Below are positions 1 through 10,819 of a stretch of DNA of 64,000 nt, one piece after another (position 1 is the first letter of the stretch; each line of letters opens with the position of its first letter). The notes below the pieces were generated by a model, which saw only the letters and a list, made by a program, of their open reading frames with translations, was not told where the DNA came from and searched no databases. The translations under genes were made by a program, and so were the position numbers. This DNA is from Myxococcales bacterium (GTDB taxonomy: Bacteria; Myxococcota_A; Polyangia; Polyangiales; JAFGIB01), in the NCBI GenBank assembly GCA_029880325.1, contig JAOUOP010000022.1, positions 1 through 64,000 of the forward strand. The letters are read 5' to 3'.

Positions 1-2
1 TG

Positions 3-245
3 TGCGTGCTGGGCTTGAAGGTCGACGAGAGCCGGCGCCTGGAGCAGCGCGCTCGCGAGGTGGCGGCCCTGGCCGAGGTACAGAGCGTGGCCATTGTAAC
101 AGGGCGTTATGACCTCTTGGTGGAGGTGCTGGTGCCCTCCAACCACGGGCTGATCGGCTTTTTGTCAGGCCCGCTGGCGGGCGTCCAAGGCATCACCAGC
201 AGCGAGACTTTTCTGCTGCTCAAGACCTTCGACAAGTGGCTCTGA
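3..245 (+). CDS. Lrp/AsnC-type C-terminal (RAM) domain, 5' end outside window
   Basis: The reading frame is open from the window edge and ends TFDKWL-stop. The visible part (about 80 residues) has the ligand-binding RAM fold of Lrp/AsnC regulators: a VxxVxSVAIVTGRYDLLVEV strand, then a helix and a final strand with SSETFLLLK. No helix-turn-helix is visible, so it may be a full Lrp/AsnC regulator cut by the window edge or a stand-alone RAM protein. Its last 81 bases are shared, antisense, with the 3' end of the convergent membrane gene at 165-2462. Confidence 0.75.
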   Translation, partial: CVLGLKVDESRRLEQRAREVAALAEVQSVAIVTGRYDLLVEVLVPSNHGLIGFLSGPLAGVQGITSSETFLLLKTFDKWL

Positions 246-2462
246 TGCGCTCGAGCGTCCGTAGGCGGCATGGGCCGTCACGGCGATGACCGTTAGCACC
301 GAGGCCAGGCTCATCGCGCCGAAGTGGTCGTCGTTCCAGGGCAGCTCCGAGAGCATGCAGGTCACGCTCGCTAACGCGGCCGCCAGGATGCCTGGCAGTT
401 TGCGTCGCTGCCACAGCAGGCCGTAGGTCAATAAGAAGCCGTAGTAGTAGCAGGTCAGCTCCACGGCCATCACGATCAGGCCCGCCCCCAGGCAGGCCGC
501 TTCCCAGTCCTCGCCCCGATCGCCGGCCCGCGCCAGGAGGAAGCAGAAGAGCAGCACGACGCCGAGCATGATCGGCTTGCTGATCGAGTAGTAATGGGCC
601 CGGGCCTGCTTCCACTCGGCGAAGGGATCGTCGAGGTCGTTGTTGCGCATTACCTTGGCGCGCGTGCCAGGGTCGTAGCCCATGACGGTCTTGAGGCCCA
701 TGTTGTTGGTCAGAGCCGTGGCCAGGTGCTTTTCGCTGTTTTCGGCGAACTCGCCCCAGGCGTCGAGGCCCCCCATGGCCCACGACGAGGCCGGGAAGAG
801 CACGGCCATGGCCACGATGCAGCCGGCCGCAAAGCGCATCTGGTCATTGGTGAGCACGAAGCGGCGCTCCCGGACCATGCGGTAGAGCACCTTCAAGATC
901 ACCGCGGCAACCACGAAGCCGGGGAACACGCGCAGCAGGGTGGCGTAGGTCAGGCTCAGGCCCGCGCCGAAGGGATAGCGCTTCTTGAGCAGGCAGATGC
1001 CCACGACGAGCCATAACTGCCAGTCGTAGCGCAAAAACGACCCGCCGTTCCAGTAGAAGCGCGCCGGGAAGTTGCAGCCCCAGTAGATCAGCGCCACGCA
1101 CGCCGCCTGCCAGCCGAAGGCCCAAAGCACCGCGAGCCACATGGCCAGCAGGATCACCGTGTCGATGATGGCGATGCGGTCGATCTTCTCCTTGCTCAAA
1201 GGCCCCCAGTCGGCGATCAGGCGCCCCAGGATGGCCCACACGGGGGTGGCGTTGTAGCCGTGGTCACCCTGGCTCTGGTCCCAGCGATCCTTGGAGAAGC
1301 GACTGCGGAAGTGGCGGTTGTCGCGCCGGAAGTCGTTCCAGCGCTCTTCGCTGAAGTGGCGCGTGCAGCGGCCCGGATCGGCGACGATGGCGGCGGTGGT
1401 GCCCAGCTTGTTGGTGTCGGCCAGGTCGCGCATCTTGCGCTTGATGACCTGGGTGCGCCGGCCGTCGGCCAGGTCGGCGGCGGCGGTGCACTCGTAGAGC
1501 CGGCTGAAGCGCAGCTCGGGGCCGTACTTGGCGCCCATGTAGTAGTGGTAGTGCTCCCAGATGTGGATGTAGTGGTCGAAGTGGAAGTGGCCCAGGTTCC
1601 ACCAGGAGGCCAGGGAGATGAGCCCGATGAGGCCGAGCAGCACGTTGTAGGCACGGCGCAATCGCCGGCGCTCGGGGCGCCGGCGCGCGAGCCACAGGCC
1701 GCCCAGCAGCAGCAGCGTGCCGAGACCGGCCAGCGCGCCCTTGATGAAGACCATCATCGGGTTGTCGATGGCGGCCCAGCCGACTTTCTTGGGCGGGTAG
1801 GTGAGCTTGGGCGGCCACGGCTTGGGTTTTTCGCAGTGGGCCCTAAACTCGGAGATGGAGTAGAAGTTATCGCCGCCGACGCCGCGAATGCGCAGGTAGC
1901 GGGCGGTCTGGGGCTGGGGCAGTGAGTGGATGCGGGTGCGCAGGCCCTGGTCGGGGGCCACCGGCGCCATCCACAGGCGTCGGTAGCGCTGGCCGTCGTC
2001 GGAGGCTTCGACCAGGTAGCGGTCGTTGTTGTCGGCCTGCAGTAGCAGATGCTGCAGGCTGCGCGGGCGCCGCAGATCGATGACGAGTTCGGCGCGCGCG
2101 TCCGTCAGCTGCACGGCATGGGCCGCGTTCCAGGCGGCGCCCTCGGTGGCCAGGCGACCGTCGCGGATGCGTGGATGGCCGCCCTTGAGGCCGCTGCCGG
2201 TGACGAGGGCCGTGCGGATGATGTTCTGGGGTGTGCAGGCGGTGGGTTGCGCGGTCGCGGGCGCGGTGGGGGCGGCGCCCGGGGCCAGCGGGAGGGGGGC
2301 TGCCGGTGCCTGGGGCGCGCCTGGAGCGGCCTGGGCCGCGCTCACGGGGGGGCTGAGCACGGGGCCCAGCACGGCGGTCAGTGCCAGGATCACCCCCCAC
2401 AGCCCTCCCAGGACGCTGCGGGTGCGGGCCCTGTGCCCGAGTTCGGCATGTAGCGACACCAC
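165..2462 (-). CDS. Large membrane protein with N-terminal discoidin-like domain, GT-C/GT87-like
   Basis: A 765-residue protein from a GTG start (a second GTG follows directly). A signal-like hydrophobic stretch at residues 20-45 is followed by an Ala/Pro-rich linker. Residues 85-210 resemble an F5/8-type (discoidin) galactose-binding domain: an ARYLRIRG strand, then ISEFRAHC. A helix near 235-260 is followed by a hydrophilic loop rich in His, Tyr and Asp (HFHFDHYIHIWEHYHYYMG) and about eight more membrane helices. The architecture, with a wet loop after the first helices and many later helices, resembles polyprenyl-phosphate-dependent GT-C glycosyltransferases; function is inferred. The 3' end overlaps the convergent AsnC gene by 81 bases, so the last 27 residues (SEPLVEGLEQQ...) may be poorly constrained. 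Confidence 0.65.
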   Translation of the reverse strand: MVSLHAELGHRARTRSVLGGLWGVILALTAVLGPVLSPPVSAAQAAPGAPQAPAAPLPLAPGAAPTAPATAQPTACTPQNIIRTALVTGSGLKGGHPRIRDGRLATEGAAWNAAHAVQLTDARAELVIDLRRPRSLQHLLLQADNNDRYLVEASDDGQRYRRLWMAPVAPDQGLRTRIHSLPQPQTARYLRIRGVGGDNFYSISEFRAHCEKPKPWPPKLTYPPKKVGWAAIDNPMMVFIKGALAGLGTLLLLGGLWLARRRPERRRLRRAYNVLLGLIGLISLASWWNLGHFHFDHYIHIWEHYHYYMGAKYGPELRFSRLYECTAAADLADGRRTQVIKRKMRDLADTNKLGTTAAIVADPGRCTRHFSEERWNDFRRDNRHFRSRFSKDRWDQSQGDHGYNATPVWAILGRLIADWGPLSKEKIDRIAIIDTVILLAMWLAVLWAFGWQAACVALIYWGCNFPARFYWNGGSFLRYDWQLWLVVGICLLKKRYPFGAGLSLTYATLLRVFPGFVVAAVILKVLYRMVRERRFVLTNDQMRFAAGCIVAMAVLFPASSWAMGGLDAWGEFAENSEKHLATALTNNMGLKTVMGYDPGTRAKVMRNNDLDDPFAEWKQARAHYYSISKPIMLGVVLLFCFLLARAGDRGEDWEAACLGAGLIVMAVELTCYYYGFLLTYGLLWQRRKLPGILAAALASVTCMLSELPWNDDHFGAMSLASVLTVIAVTAHAAYGRSSASEPLVEGLEQQKSLAAGDALDARQRA

Positions 2463-2616
2463 GGATTCGGCCGCGCATTGTACTCGCCGATTCCCGCTTG
2501 GCCAGTGCCGCCCCGCGGTCGCCCCTCGGAGACCCGGGCTGCAACCCTGCGAAATCCAAGTGCTTTCGCACCGGATGCCGTTTTTCGGGATGGCTAGCTC
2601 TCGACTCGCGGTCGGC

Positions 2617-2622
2617 TATACT
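2617..2622 (+). promoter_or_regulatory. Candidate -10 element (TATACT) before the sulfatase gene
   Basis: TATACT lies 9 bases before the chosen ATG at 2632, in the 169-base divergent gap. The same hexamer precedes the genes at 61247 (plus strand) and 21856 (minus strand). No convincing -35 box is seen here, and if functional the transcript would be nearly leaderless. Confidence 0.25.
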
Positions 2623-2631
2623 CCGCGCGCC

Positions 2632-4943
<2,312 letters not shown>

Positions 4944-4947
<4 letters not shown>

Positions 4948-7832
4948 GCACGTCGGGCGGCGGCAAGGCGGCGCCGGAGGCACGCACGCGCCTGCGCGGG
5001 CGTCTCGTCGCGCACGGGCCGCGGCTGGGGCTTTTGCTGCTTGCGGCCGGTGGCGTGCTCTTGTGCTTCGGCGGCACGCCCCTGTGGTGGCTGGGGGCCT
5101 CGATGGTCACGGTCGTGCTGACCCTGACCGCCGCCACCGAGGCTCCGGCCCTGGCTGCCCTGGCCAGCTGGCTACGGCGTCCCAGGAGCGTGGGCGTCAG
5201 CACCGTGCGCGTCGATCGTCTGCTGTGGGACGTGGGCTATTGCCTGGCCCTGATCGCCATCGGCAGCGTGATGATGTGGGAGATCGTCGGCGGCGAGCGC
5301 CCGGTCAGCCACGACCACACGGTCCACTACTTCAAGGCCTGGCAACTGCACGAGCACTTCCTCAAGGAAGGCCGTCTCTTCGGCTGGAGCCAGCGCTGGT
5401 TCGCCGGCTATCCGGTCAACTACCTCTACCCCATCGGCGCCGACCTCTGGGTCAATGCGGTCCACGCCCTATCCCTGGGCGCGCTCAGCTTCAGCGCGGC
5501 CTATGGCGCGGCCTTCTGGCTCTTCCATCTCTTCACGGGCCTGGCCGGCTATCGGCTGGGGCGTCTGATCGGCGGGCCCCACGTGGGCGCCATCTGCGGC
5601 CTCTTGATGCTCACCGACCAGGGTGAGTTTCGCATGGGCGGCTGGGCCTACACCGTGGAATACGGGGTCTGGCCCCAGGCGCTATCGCTGAACCTGGCGT
5701 TGATGGCCCTGTGCAGCGTGCCGGCCATCGCCAGCGAGCGCAGACTGGCGCCCCTGGCCGCCTTCGGCGTCTGGATGGGGCTGGCCATCATTACCCATCC
5801 AGTGCAGCTGATCTTCCTGGCGCTGCTGCTGCTGGTCACCGCCTTCGCCGCCGCCTTTGCCGAGCGCGCCCACGCCTTGAGCGCCGTCTTTCGGCTGGCC
5901 ATGGCCTCGGCGCTTTCGATGGGCGTGGCTTCCGTGTGGCTGATCCCCTTTCTCAGCGTGCGCGCCGAGACCAACGTCATGGGCGTCTGGTGGGATACCA
6001 CCTACGAGCTGGGCAAGGGGCTTTTGACCCTGGAGGCGCTGCCGGGCACGCCGGGTTGGGTGCTGGCTTTTGCCGTGCCGGGGCTATTGCTCAGCCTGCG
6101 CACGCGCGCCTTCGACCTGCTCTTCTATTCCCTGCTGGCGCTCTTCATCCCCGCGCTTTGCAACAGCACCTTCATCGACGAATTCCACCTGCCCTTCGTC
6201 TCCGGCTCCTTCACGAAGGTGCAGTTTCTGCGCATGTCGACCATGGCGAAGCCGTTTTACTTCGCGCTGGCCGCCTATTTCGCCGTGGCCGTGGTGCGCT
6301 ATTCGCGCCATATGGTGCTCAGGCCGCGCCCTGAGCGCAGCACGCCGTCCCCGCTGCTGCGCGCGGCGCTGGCGGCTGTGATCTCGCTATTGACCTTGCC
6401 GGTGCTGGTGCCGGCGGTCCAGAGCTACTGGGCGCGCTATGTGAAGCGCTCGCTGGTGACCCTCGAAGACCGCCCGCTGCTCGAAGACCGCCGCCAGCTG
6501 CAGCAATGGCTGCAGAAGAACCTGCCGCGCGACCGCTTCTATCGTCTGGGCGTCTTCACCGGCCACAACCACCACCTGCTCGACCTCGGGGCGATCCTCG
6601 ACCAGCCCATCTACAAGCGCGGCTTCACCCCCTGCTCCAACTTCGTCTACAAGATGCGCGAGCGGGATCCGGCGATCCTGCGGGCGGTCAACCTGCGCTT
6701 CGCCATCTCCAAGATGCACTTGCCGACCGAGGAGTTCGAGCTGGTCGAACGCTTCGGCACCTACCGGCTCTATCGGTTCTTGAATTACAACCCCGAGCCC
6801 TTTCAGATCCTCGAGGGCGACGGCGACATCAAACTCGAGCGCTTCTCGGACGAAGAAGTCGCCTTCGTCGTGGGTCCAGGCGCCCACGGCCGCGTGCGCC
6901 TCAACGTCAGCTATTTCTCGCGCTGGCATGCCTACCGTGACGGCGAGGAGATCCCCATCGCCATCACCTATTTGCGCGAGGCGCCCGAGGACACGGGCTT
7001 CATGACGGTGGACCTTGCGCCGGGCCGCTATCGATTTCGCTTTGAGCGCACGCTGCTCGACCGGCTGTCGCTGCCGATTTCGATCGCCTTTTTGCTGCTC
7101 TCGCTCTCGCTCGTGCTCGGCGAGCGGCGGGGCGTGTTGCCGCTGCGCCGGGCCATGGAGCGGTCGACGCGCGTCTTTGACGCCCTGGGGGGCATTCGCT
7201 TTGCGCGTCTCAGGGCAAGCTTACTCGGCCTGCTCGTGGTGGCGCTCTTGGGCATCGGCGTGGCGCTCGCGCTATGGACGCCCGTCATCGAGAGCGATGA
7301 GCTCCGGCTCGACGTGCGCCGCGTGCGCTACGACTTCCTCGAGCGTCTGTCGGCGGCCCACGCCATCATCGAGTACAAGAACGGCTTTCAGACCTGCTAC
7401 CGCCAGGGCGAACGCCACATCTGTCGCGACGAGGAAGGCAACCTGGACGACACCAATTTCATCGCCAGCACGCCCGGCGAGATCAAGGAATACACCATGG
7501 TGCGCTGCATTCGTATGCGCCCGGTCGACAAGGCGCTTTTGTCTCTGACCTACGATCGGGCCAAGATTGGCGAGCGGCTGATCGGCTACTATGGCGTGGA
7601 ACGGGCCGGCCGCCTGATGCGCCTGCGCCGACCGGTGGAATTTCGCGTGCTGGTCGACGGTCGCGTCGTCTACGAGGGCCACACCGAGTCCGACAACAAG
7701 ATGCACTACTTCGACATTCCCCTCAAGCGCTTCGGCCGTCGCAGAAACGCCGTATCGTTTTCGGTTCGTGCGGACAACGTGCGCAAGCGCTACTTCTGCT
7801 TCAACGCCCAGATGGTGGACTTGCAGCGGTAG
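4944..7832 (+). CDS. PTPS-related polytopic membrane protein, probable glycosyltransferase
   Basis: 962 residues from GTG 4944, which overlaps the previous stop (GTGA). After two to three N-terminal helices comes the signature of the '6-pyruvoyl-tetrahydropterin synthase-related' membrane family at about 125-170 (HDHTVHYFKAWQLHEHF, FAGYPVNYLYPIGADLW), then about ten helices. Soluble parts follow, including an ERFGTYRLYRF strand near 600, a further helix pair at 705-790, and a C-terminal beta-rich domain (about 790-962) ending MVDLQR. The enzymatic role is not proven for this family; the early Asp-His loop resembles GT-C enzymes. It sits in an operon with the sulfatase-family gene, so the two may act on the same surface glycan. 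Confidence 0.7.
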
Positions 7833-8037
7833 TCACCTGTATCGCAAGTTCGGGGTAGAACTCGACGTCCCTCGACGTCCCTCGACGTCCCTCGACGTCC
7901 CGCGACGTCCCTCGACGCGTCGACCGCCCTTGGGGCTATCTCCTCGAATATACTCTGTATGTCCTTCGTCGATTCGCCACGCCGAGGGTCGCCGATTGCT
8001 CGCCGATTTCTACCCCGAACTTCCAACACATGTGACT
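7831..8037 (+). repeat. Palindromic MITE-like element with about 30-bp terminal inverted repeats
   Basis: The bases at 7831-7860 reappear inverted at 8008-8037, with about 26 of 30 matching, including a perfect inner 15-mer AAGTTCGGGGTAGAA. The left end begins inside the stop codon of the preceding gene. The 10-bp tandem repeat at 7861-7917 lies directly inside the left arm. It has no coding capacity of its own. It could be a mobile non-autonomous element or a transcript-end hairpin. Confidence 0.6.
7861..7917 (+). repeat. Tandem 10-bp repeat, about six copies
   Basis: The unit CTCGACGTCC is repeated head to tail. Four copies are perfect, the fifth reads CGCGACGTCC, and the sixth stops after CTCGACG. 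It lies between the genes ending at 7832 and starting at 8056, inside the inverted-repeat element. Each unit holds the palindrome GACGTC. Slippage or protein binding are possible roles. Confidence 0.85.
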
Positions 8038-8055
8038 GGCCCAGGAGAGAACGAA

Positions 8056-9015
8056 TTGGAGAACTTTGCACTCATCGGCGCCGGTGGCTACATCGCGCCC
8101 CGGCACCTGAAGGCCATCGCCGACACCGGCAATCAGCTGCTGGCCGCCGTCGATCCCAAGGACTCGGTGGGCATCCTCGATCGCTACTTTCCCGAGGCGC
8201 GCTTCTTCACCGAGATCGAGCGCTTTGACCGCTATCTGGAGAAGCTCCGGCGCCAGGGGGAGGGCGCGCGCGTGCGTTATCTGTCGGTGTGTTCGCCCAA
8301 CTATCTGCACGACGCCCACGTGCGGCTGGGGCTTCGGCTCCATGCCGACGTCATCTGCGAAAAGCCGCTGACCATCACGCCCTGGAACGTCGACGCGCTC
8401 GCCGAGCTGGAGCGCGAATACGGTCAGCGCGTCTACACCGTGCTGCAGCTGAGGCTCTTGCCTTCGCTGGTCGCCCTGCGCGAGCGCTTGCGGGCCGAGG
8501 CCGCGGGCAAGCGCGCCCGGGTCGAGCTTTCCTACATCACGCGCCGGGGGCCCTGGTATCAGGTGTCGTGGAAGGGCGATGAGCAGAAGTCCGGCGGCGT
8601 GGCGATGAATATCGGCATCCACTTCTTCGATCTGCTGCTGTGGATCTTCGGCGATTGTCAGCGCCACGAGGTCCACCTGAAGACGGCTACCAAGATGGCG
8701 GGAATGCTCGAACTGGAGCATGCCGACGTCACCTGGTTTCTCTCCATCGCCGGCGCCGACTTGCCCGAGGGCTACCTGGAGGAGGGCAAGCCGGCCTATC
8801 GCTCGTTGACCATGGATGGCGAAGAACTCGAATTTAGCTCTGGGTTTACAGAGCTGCACACCGAGGTCTACCGCGACATCCTGGCGGGGGGTGGTTACGG
8901 CCTGGCCGACGCGCGGCCGGCCGTGGAGTTGGTGCACCGGCTGCGCAACCTACAGCTCACGGAGCGACCCGACCTCGAGCATCCGGCGGTGAGTCGGCAG
9001 CGCAAGGCTGGCTGA
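8056..9015 (+). CDS. wlbA: UDP-N-acetylglucosaminuronate 3-dehydrogenase (WlbA/WbpB type)
   Basis: 319 residues from TTG 8056, chosen because AGGAGA sits 7 bases upstream and the product then starts MENFALIGAGGYIAPRH, matching the family N-terminus and length. It is a Gfo/Idh/MocA oxidoreductase. The Rossmann motif GAGGYIAPRH is at residues 9-18, CEKPL is near 100 (catalytic Lys), and NIGIHFFD near 185 (catalytic His). WlbA oxidises C3 of UDP-GlcNAcA, the first step toward 2,3-diamino-2,3-dideoxyuronic acids in LPS and glycoproteins. The partner aminotransferase and acetyltransferase (WlbC, WlbB) are not in the window. Only 9 bases separate it from the convergent gene. Confidence 0.85.
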   Translation: MENFALIGAGGYIAPRHLKAIADTGNQLLAAVDPKDSVGILDRYFPEARFFTEIERFDRYLEKLRRQGEGARVRYLSVCSPNYLHDAHVRLGLRLHADVICEKPLTITPWNVDALAELEREYGQRVYTVLQLRLLPSLVALRERLRAEAAGKRARVELSYITRRGPWYQVSWKGDEQKSGGVAMNIGIHFFDLLLWIFGDCQRHEVHLKTATKMAGMLELEHADVTWFLSIAGADLPEGYLEEGKPAYRSLTMDGEELEFSSGFTELHTEVYRDILAGGGYGLADARPAVELVHRLRNLQLTERPDLEHPAVSRQRKAG

Positions 9016-9024
9016 CTGCTTCTC

Positions 9025-10812
9025 TCAGGGCTGCTCCCGCTGCACCCGGTAGACGCCGAAGGCGCCGAAACGGGCGAGCAGCTCGAGGCCCGCCTGCTCG
9101 TTTTCGCGGCGCGGCCGGCTGCTGATCACGTGGTCGAGGCCCTCGCGGCGGGCCAGCGCGGCCAGGGTCGCTGCCGGTTGCTTGCGGTAGGCCCGGGTCG
9201 AGGCGTGGCGCAGGGCGTAGCCGAGGGCAGGGAAGTCGGCCGTGCCCATGGCCCCCAGCATACGGTCGCGCCAAACTCGGAGTTCATCACCGCGCATCGG
9301 TGTGCACTTCCAATCCACGTAGATCGCGCGCCGGGCGTGGAGGCGAAAGTTGATGAAGCCGGGCGGCGCCAGGAACCGGGCCTCCTTTGGCGTGTTGTGC
9401 CGCACCCAGGCCATCAGCTGTCCGAGCTGTCCCGGCGGATGCCAGCGCGCCTGGACGGGCTGGGTCTTTCGGGCCTCGGCCGCGATCTTCGAAAGCGGCA
9501 GCCCGGGGCCCAGCGGCGGCAGACCGGCGTGGGCCAGGCACAGCCAAAGAAGTAGCGCCAGGGCCGGCAGTGCGCCGAAGCTCCGCAGCTTCCGGTCGCG
9601 CGGCAGGCAGTGGGCGAGGCTCGCGGCCGCAAGTGGCAGCAGCGACCACAGCAGCAGTGGTTGGGCCTCACGCAGGTGCTTGTTTGGCAGTGTGTAGGCC
9701 AGAAGCAGCAGCAGGCCGCCCAGCTGCAGTGGGATGCCAACGCGGTCGCGGGTCGCCATCGCGTCGCGCAGGGCTGCGCCGTGGCCGAGTGCCGCGATGG
9801 CGCACAGGGGCAATGACAGTCGCCATAGAAAGGCGCGCACCAGGCCCGTCAGCTGCAGGGCCCCGGCCACCCAGGCCAGCCCGAGCAGCGCGAGCAGCAC
9901 CAGGGTCAGCTGCGCCAGGCGTCGTTCGGGGCGCTGCAGCAGGGCGGGGGCCGCGAGCAAGAGCAGGCTCGCAAGCCAGGCCAGGTCCAGCGTGGCCAGG
10001 CTCCCAACGTCGTAGTGATGGGGCGCGCGCACGCGAAAGAAGAGCGCCAGTTCGCCGGGGGCCGAGTCGGGCGCGAGCAAGCCCGAGGCCACGGCGTAGA
10101 GGGTGGGTGAAGCCACGACGGTGAAGGGGATCGCCACCTCGAGCAGCGTGCGCAGGCTGCGCCGGCGCAGGGCTTGCAGGGCCAAAAGCGGCGCCAGCGA
10201 CAGCGGACCGAGCACGGCGTAGTTGGCATGCAAAAGCCCCGACAGCCCCAGCCACAGCCCGGCGCGCAGCGGGCGCTTGGCGACCCAGGCGGCGCAGGCG
10301 AGCACATAGGGCGGCAGCGCCGTGGCCGCCGGCAGCAGCACGCCCTTGGTGATGGCGGCCCCGGCGAGCGCCTCCCAGCGCACCACGCCGAGCAGGCCCA
10401 GGGCGACCCAGGCGCTCGCGCGGCCCAGCTTCGCCGCGCGTGCCACCGCCAGCAGGGCGGCGCCGAATGCCGCGAGCACCGCGGCGTGCGTCAGCAGCAC
10501 GGCCTGGGCAAAGAAACGCTCGCCGGCGATGGCGTGCAGCGCGCGCATGAGCCAGCTGAAGCTCTGGTGGTAGTGGCTCGTCTCCCAGGTAAACCAGTCG
10601 CCGGGCAAAAAGTCCGGGTAGATGTGGCGGTAGGGCAGCAGCAGGTATTGCTGGTGATCGTTGTTTTCGAAGCCGTAGCGCACCTTGAAGAGCCACAGCA
10701 GGGCGGCGCAGGCGACGAAGAAGAGGTCGTGGGCGTGCTCGAGCCAACGAGGGCGACGGGGGCGCGGGGCTGGCGCTTGCGCGTACTGCGGCTCGCGGTC
10801 GGGGGCTTCCAT
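9025..10812 (-). CDS. Polytopic membrane protein, GT-C-like (third gene of its operon)
   Basis: 595 residues from ATG 10812, only 7 bases after the stop of the gene before it. A Pro/Arg-rich cytosolic N-terminus and one helix (residues 28-45) precede a polar loop with aromatic and acidic residues (YGFENNDHQQYLLLPYRHIYPDFLPGDWF is the region 48-76). About ten helices follow, then a soluble C-terminal domain of about 150 residues ending FGAFGVYRVQREQP. This layout and C-terminal strand recur in the neighbouring membrane proteins. The product is probably an outer-face glycosyltransferase or another member of a glycan-assembly complex. I recognise no named family with certainty. Confidence 0.6.
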   Translation of the reverse strand: MEAPDREPQYAQAPAPRPRRPRWLEHAHDLFFVACAALLWLFKVRYGFENNDHQQYLLLPYRHIYPDFLPGDWFTWETSHYHQSFSWLMRALHAIAGERFFAQAVLLTHAAVLAAFGAALLAVARAAKLGRASAWVALGLLGVVRWEALAGAAITKGVLLPAATALPPYVLACAAWVAKRPLRAGLWLGLSGLLHANYAVLGPLSLAPLLALQALRRRSLRTLLEVAIPFTVVASPTLYAVASGLLAPDSAPGELALFFRVRAPHHYDVGSLATLDLAWLASLLLLAAPALLQRPERRLAQLTLVLLALLGLAWVAGALQLTGLVRAFLWRLSLPLCAIAALGHGAALRDAMATRDRVGIPLQLGGLLLLLAYTLPNKHLREAQPLLLWSLLPLAAASLAHCLPRDRKLRSFGALPALALLLWLCLAHAGLPPLGPGLPLSKIAAEARKTQPVQARWHPPGQLGQLMAWVRHNTPKEARFLAPPGFINFRLHARRAIYVDWKCTPMRGDELRVWRDRMLGAMGTADFPALGYALRHASTRAYRKQPAATLAALARREGLDHVISSRPRRENEQAGLELLARFGAFGVYRVQREQP

Positions 10813-10819
10813 GGTGCGC

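Noticed and set aside
2026..2631. Longer N-terminus for the sulfatase-family gene
   Set aside because: The extra 202 codons overlap the divergent membrane gene and lack similarity; the ATG at 2632 starts a sensible membrane protein.
7861..7917. Possible CRISPR array
   Set aside because: The units are only 10 bases long, head to tail, without spacers, and no cas gene is near.
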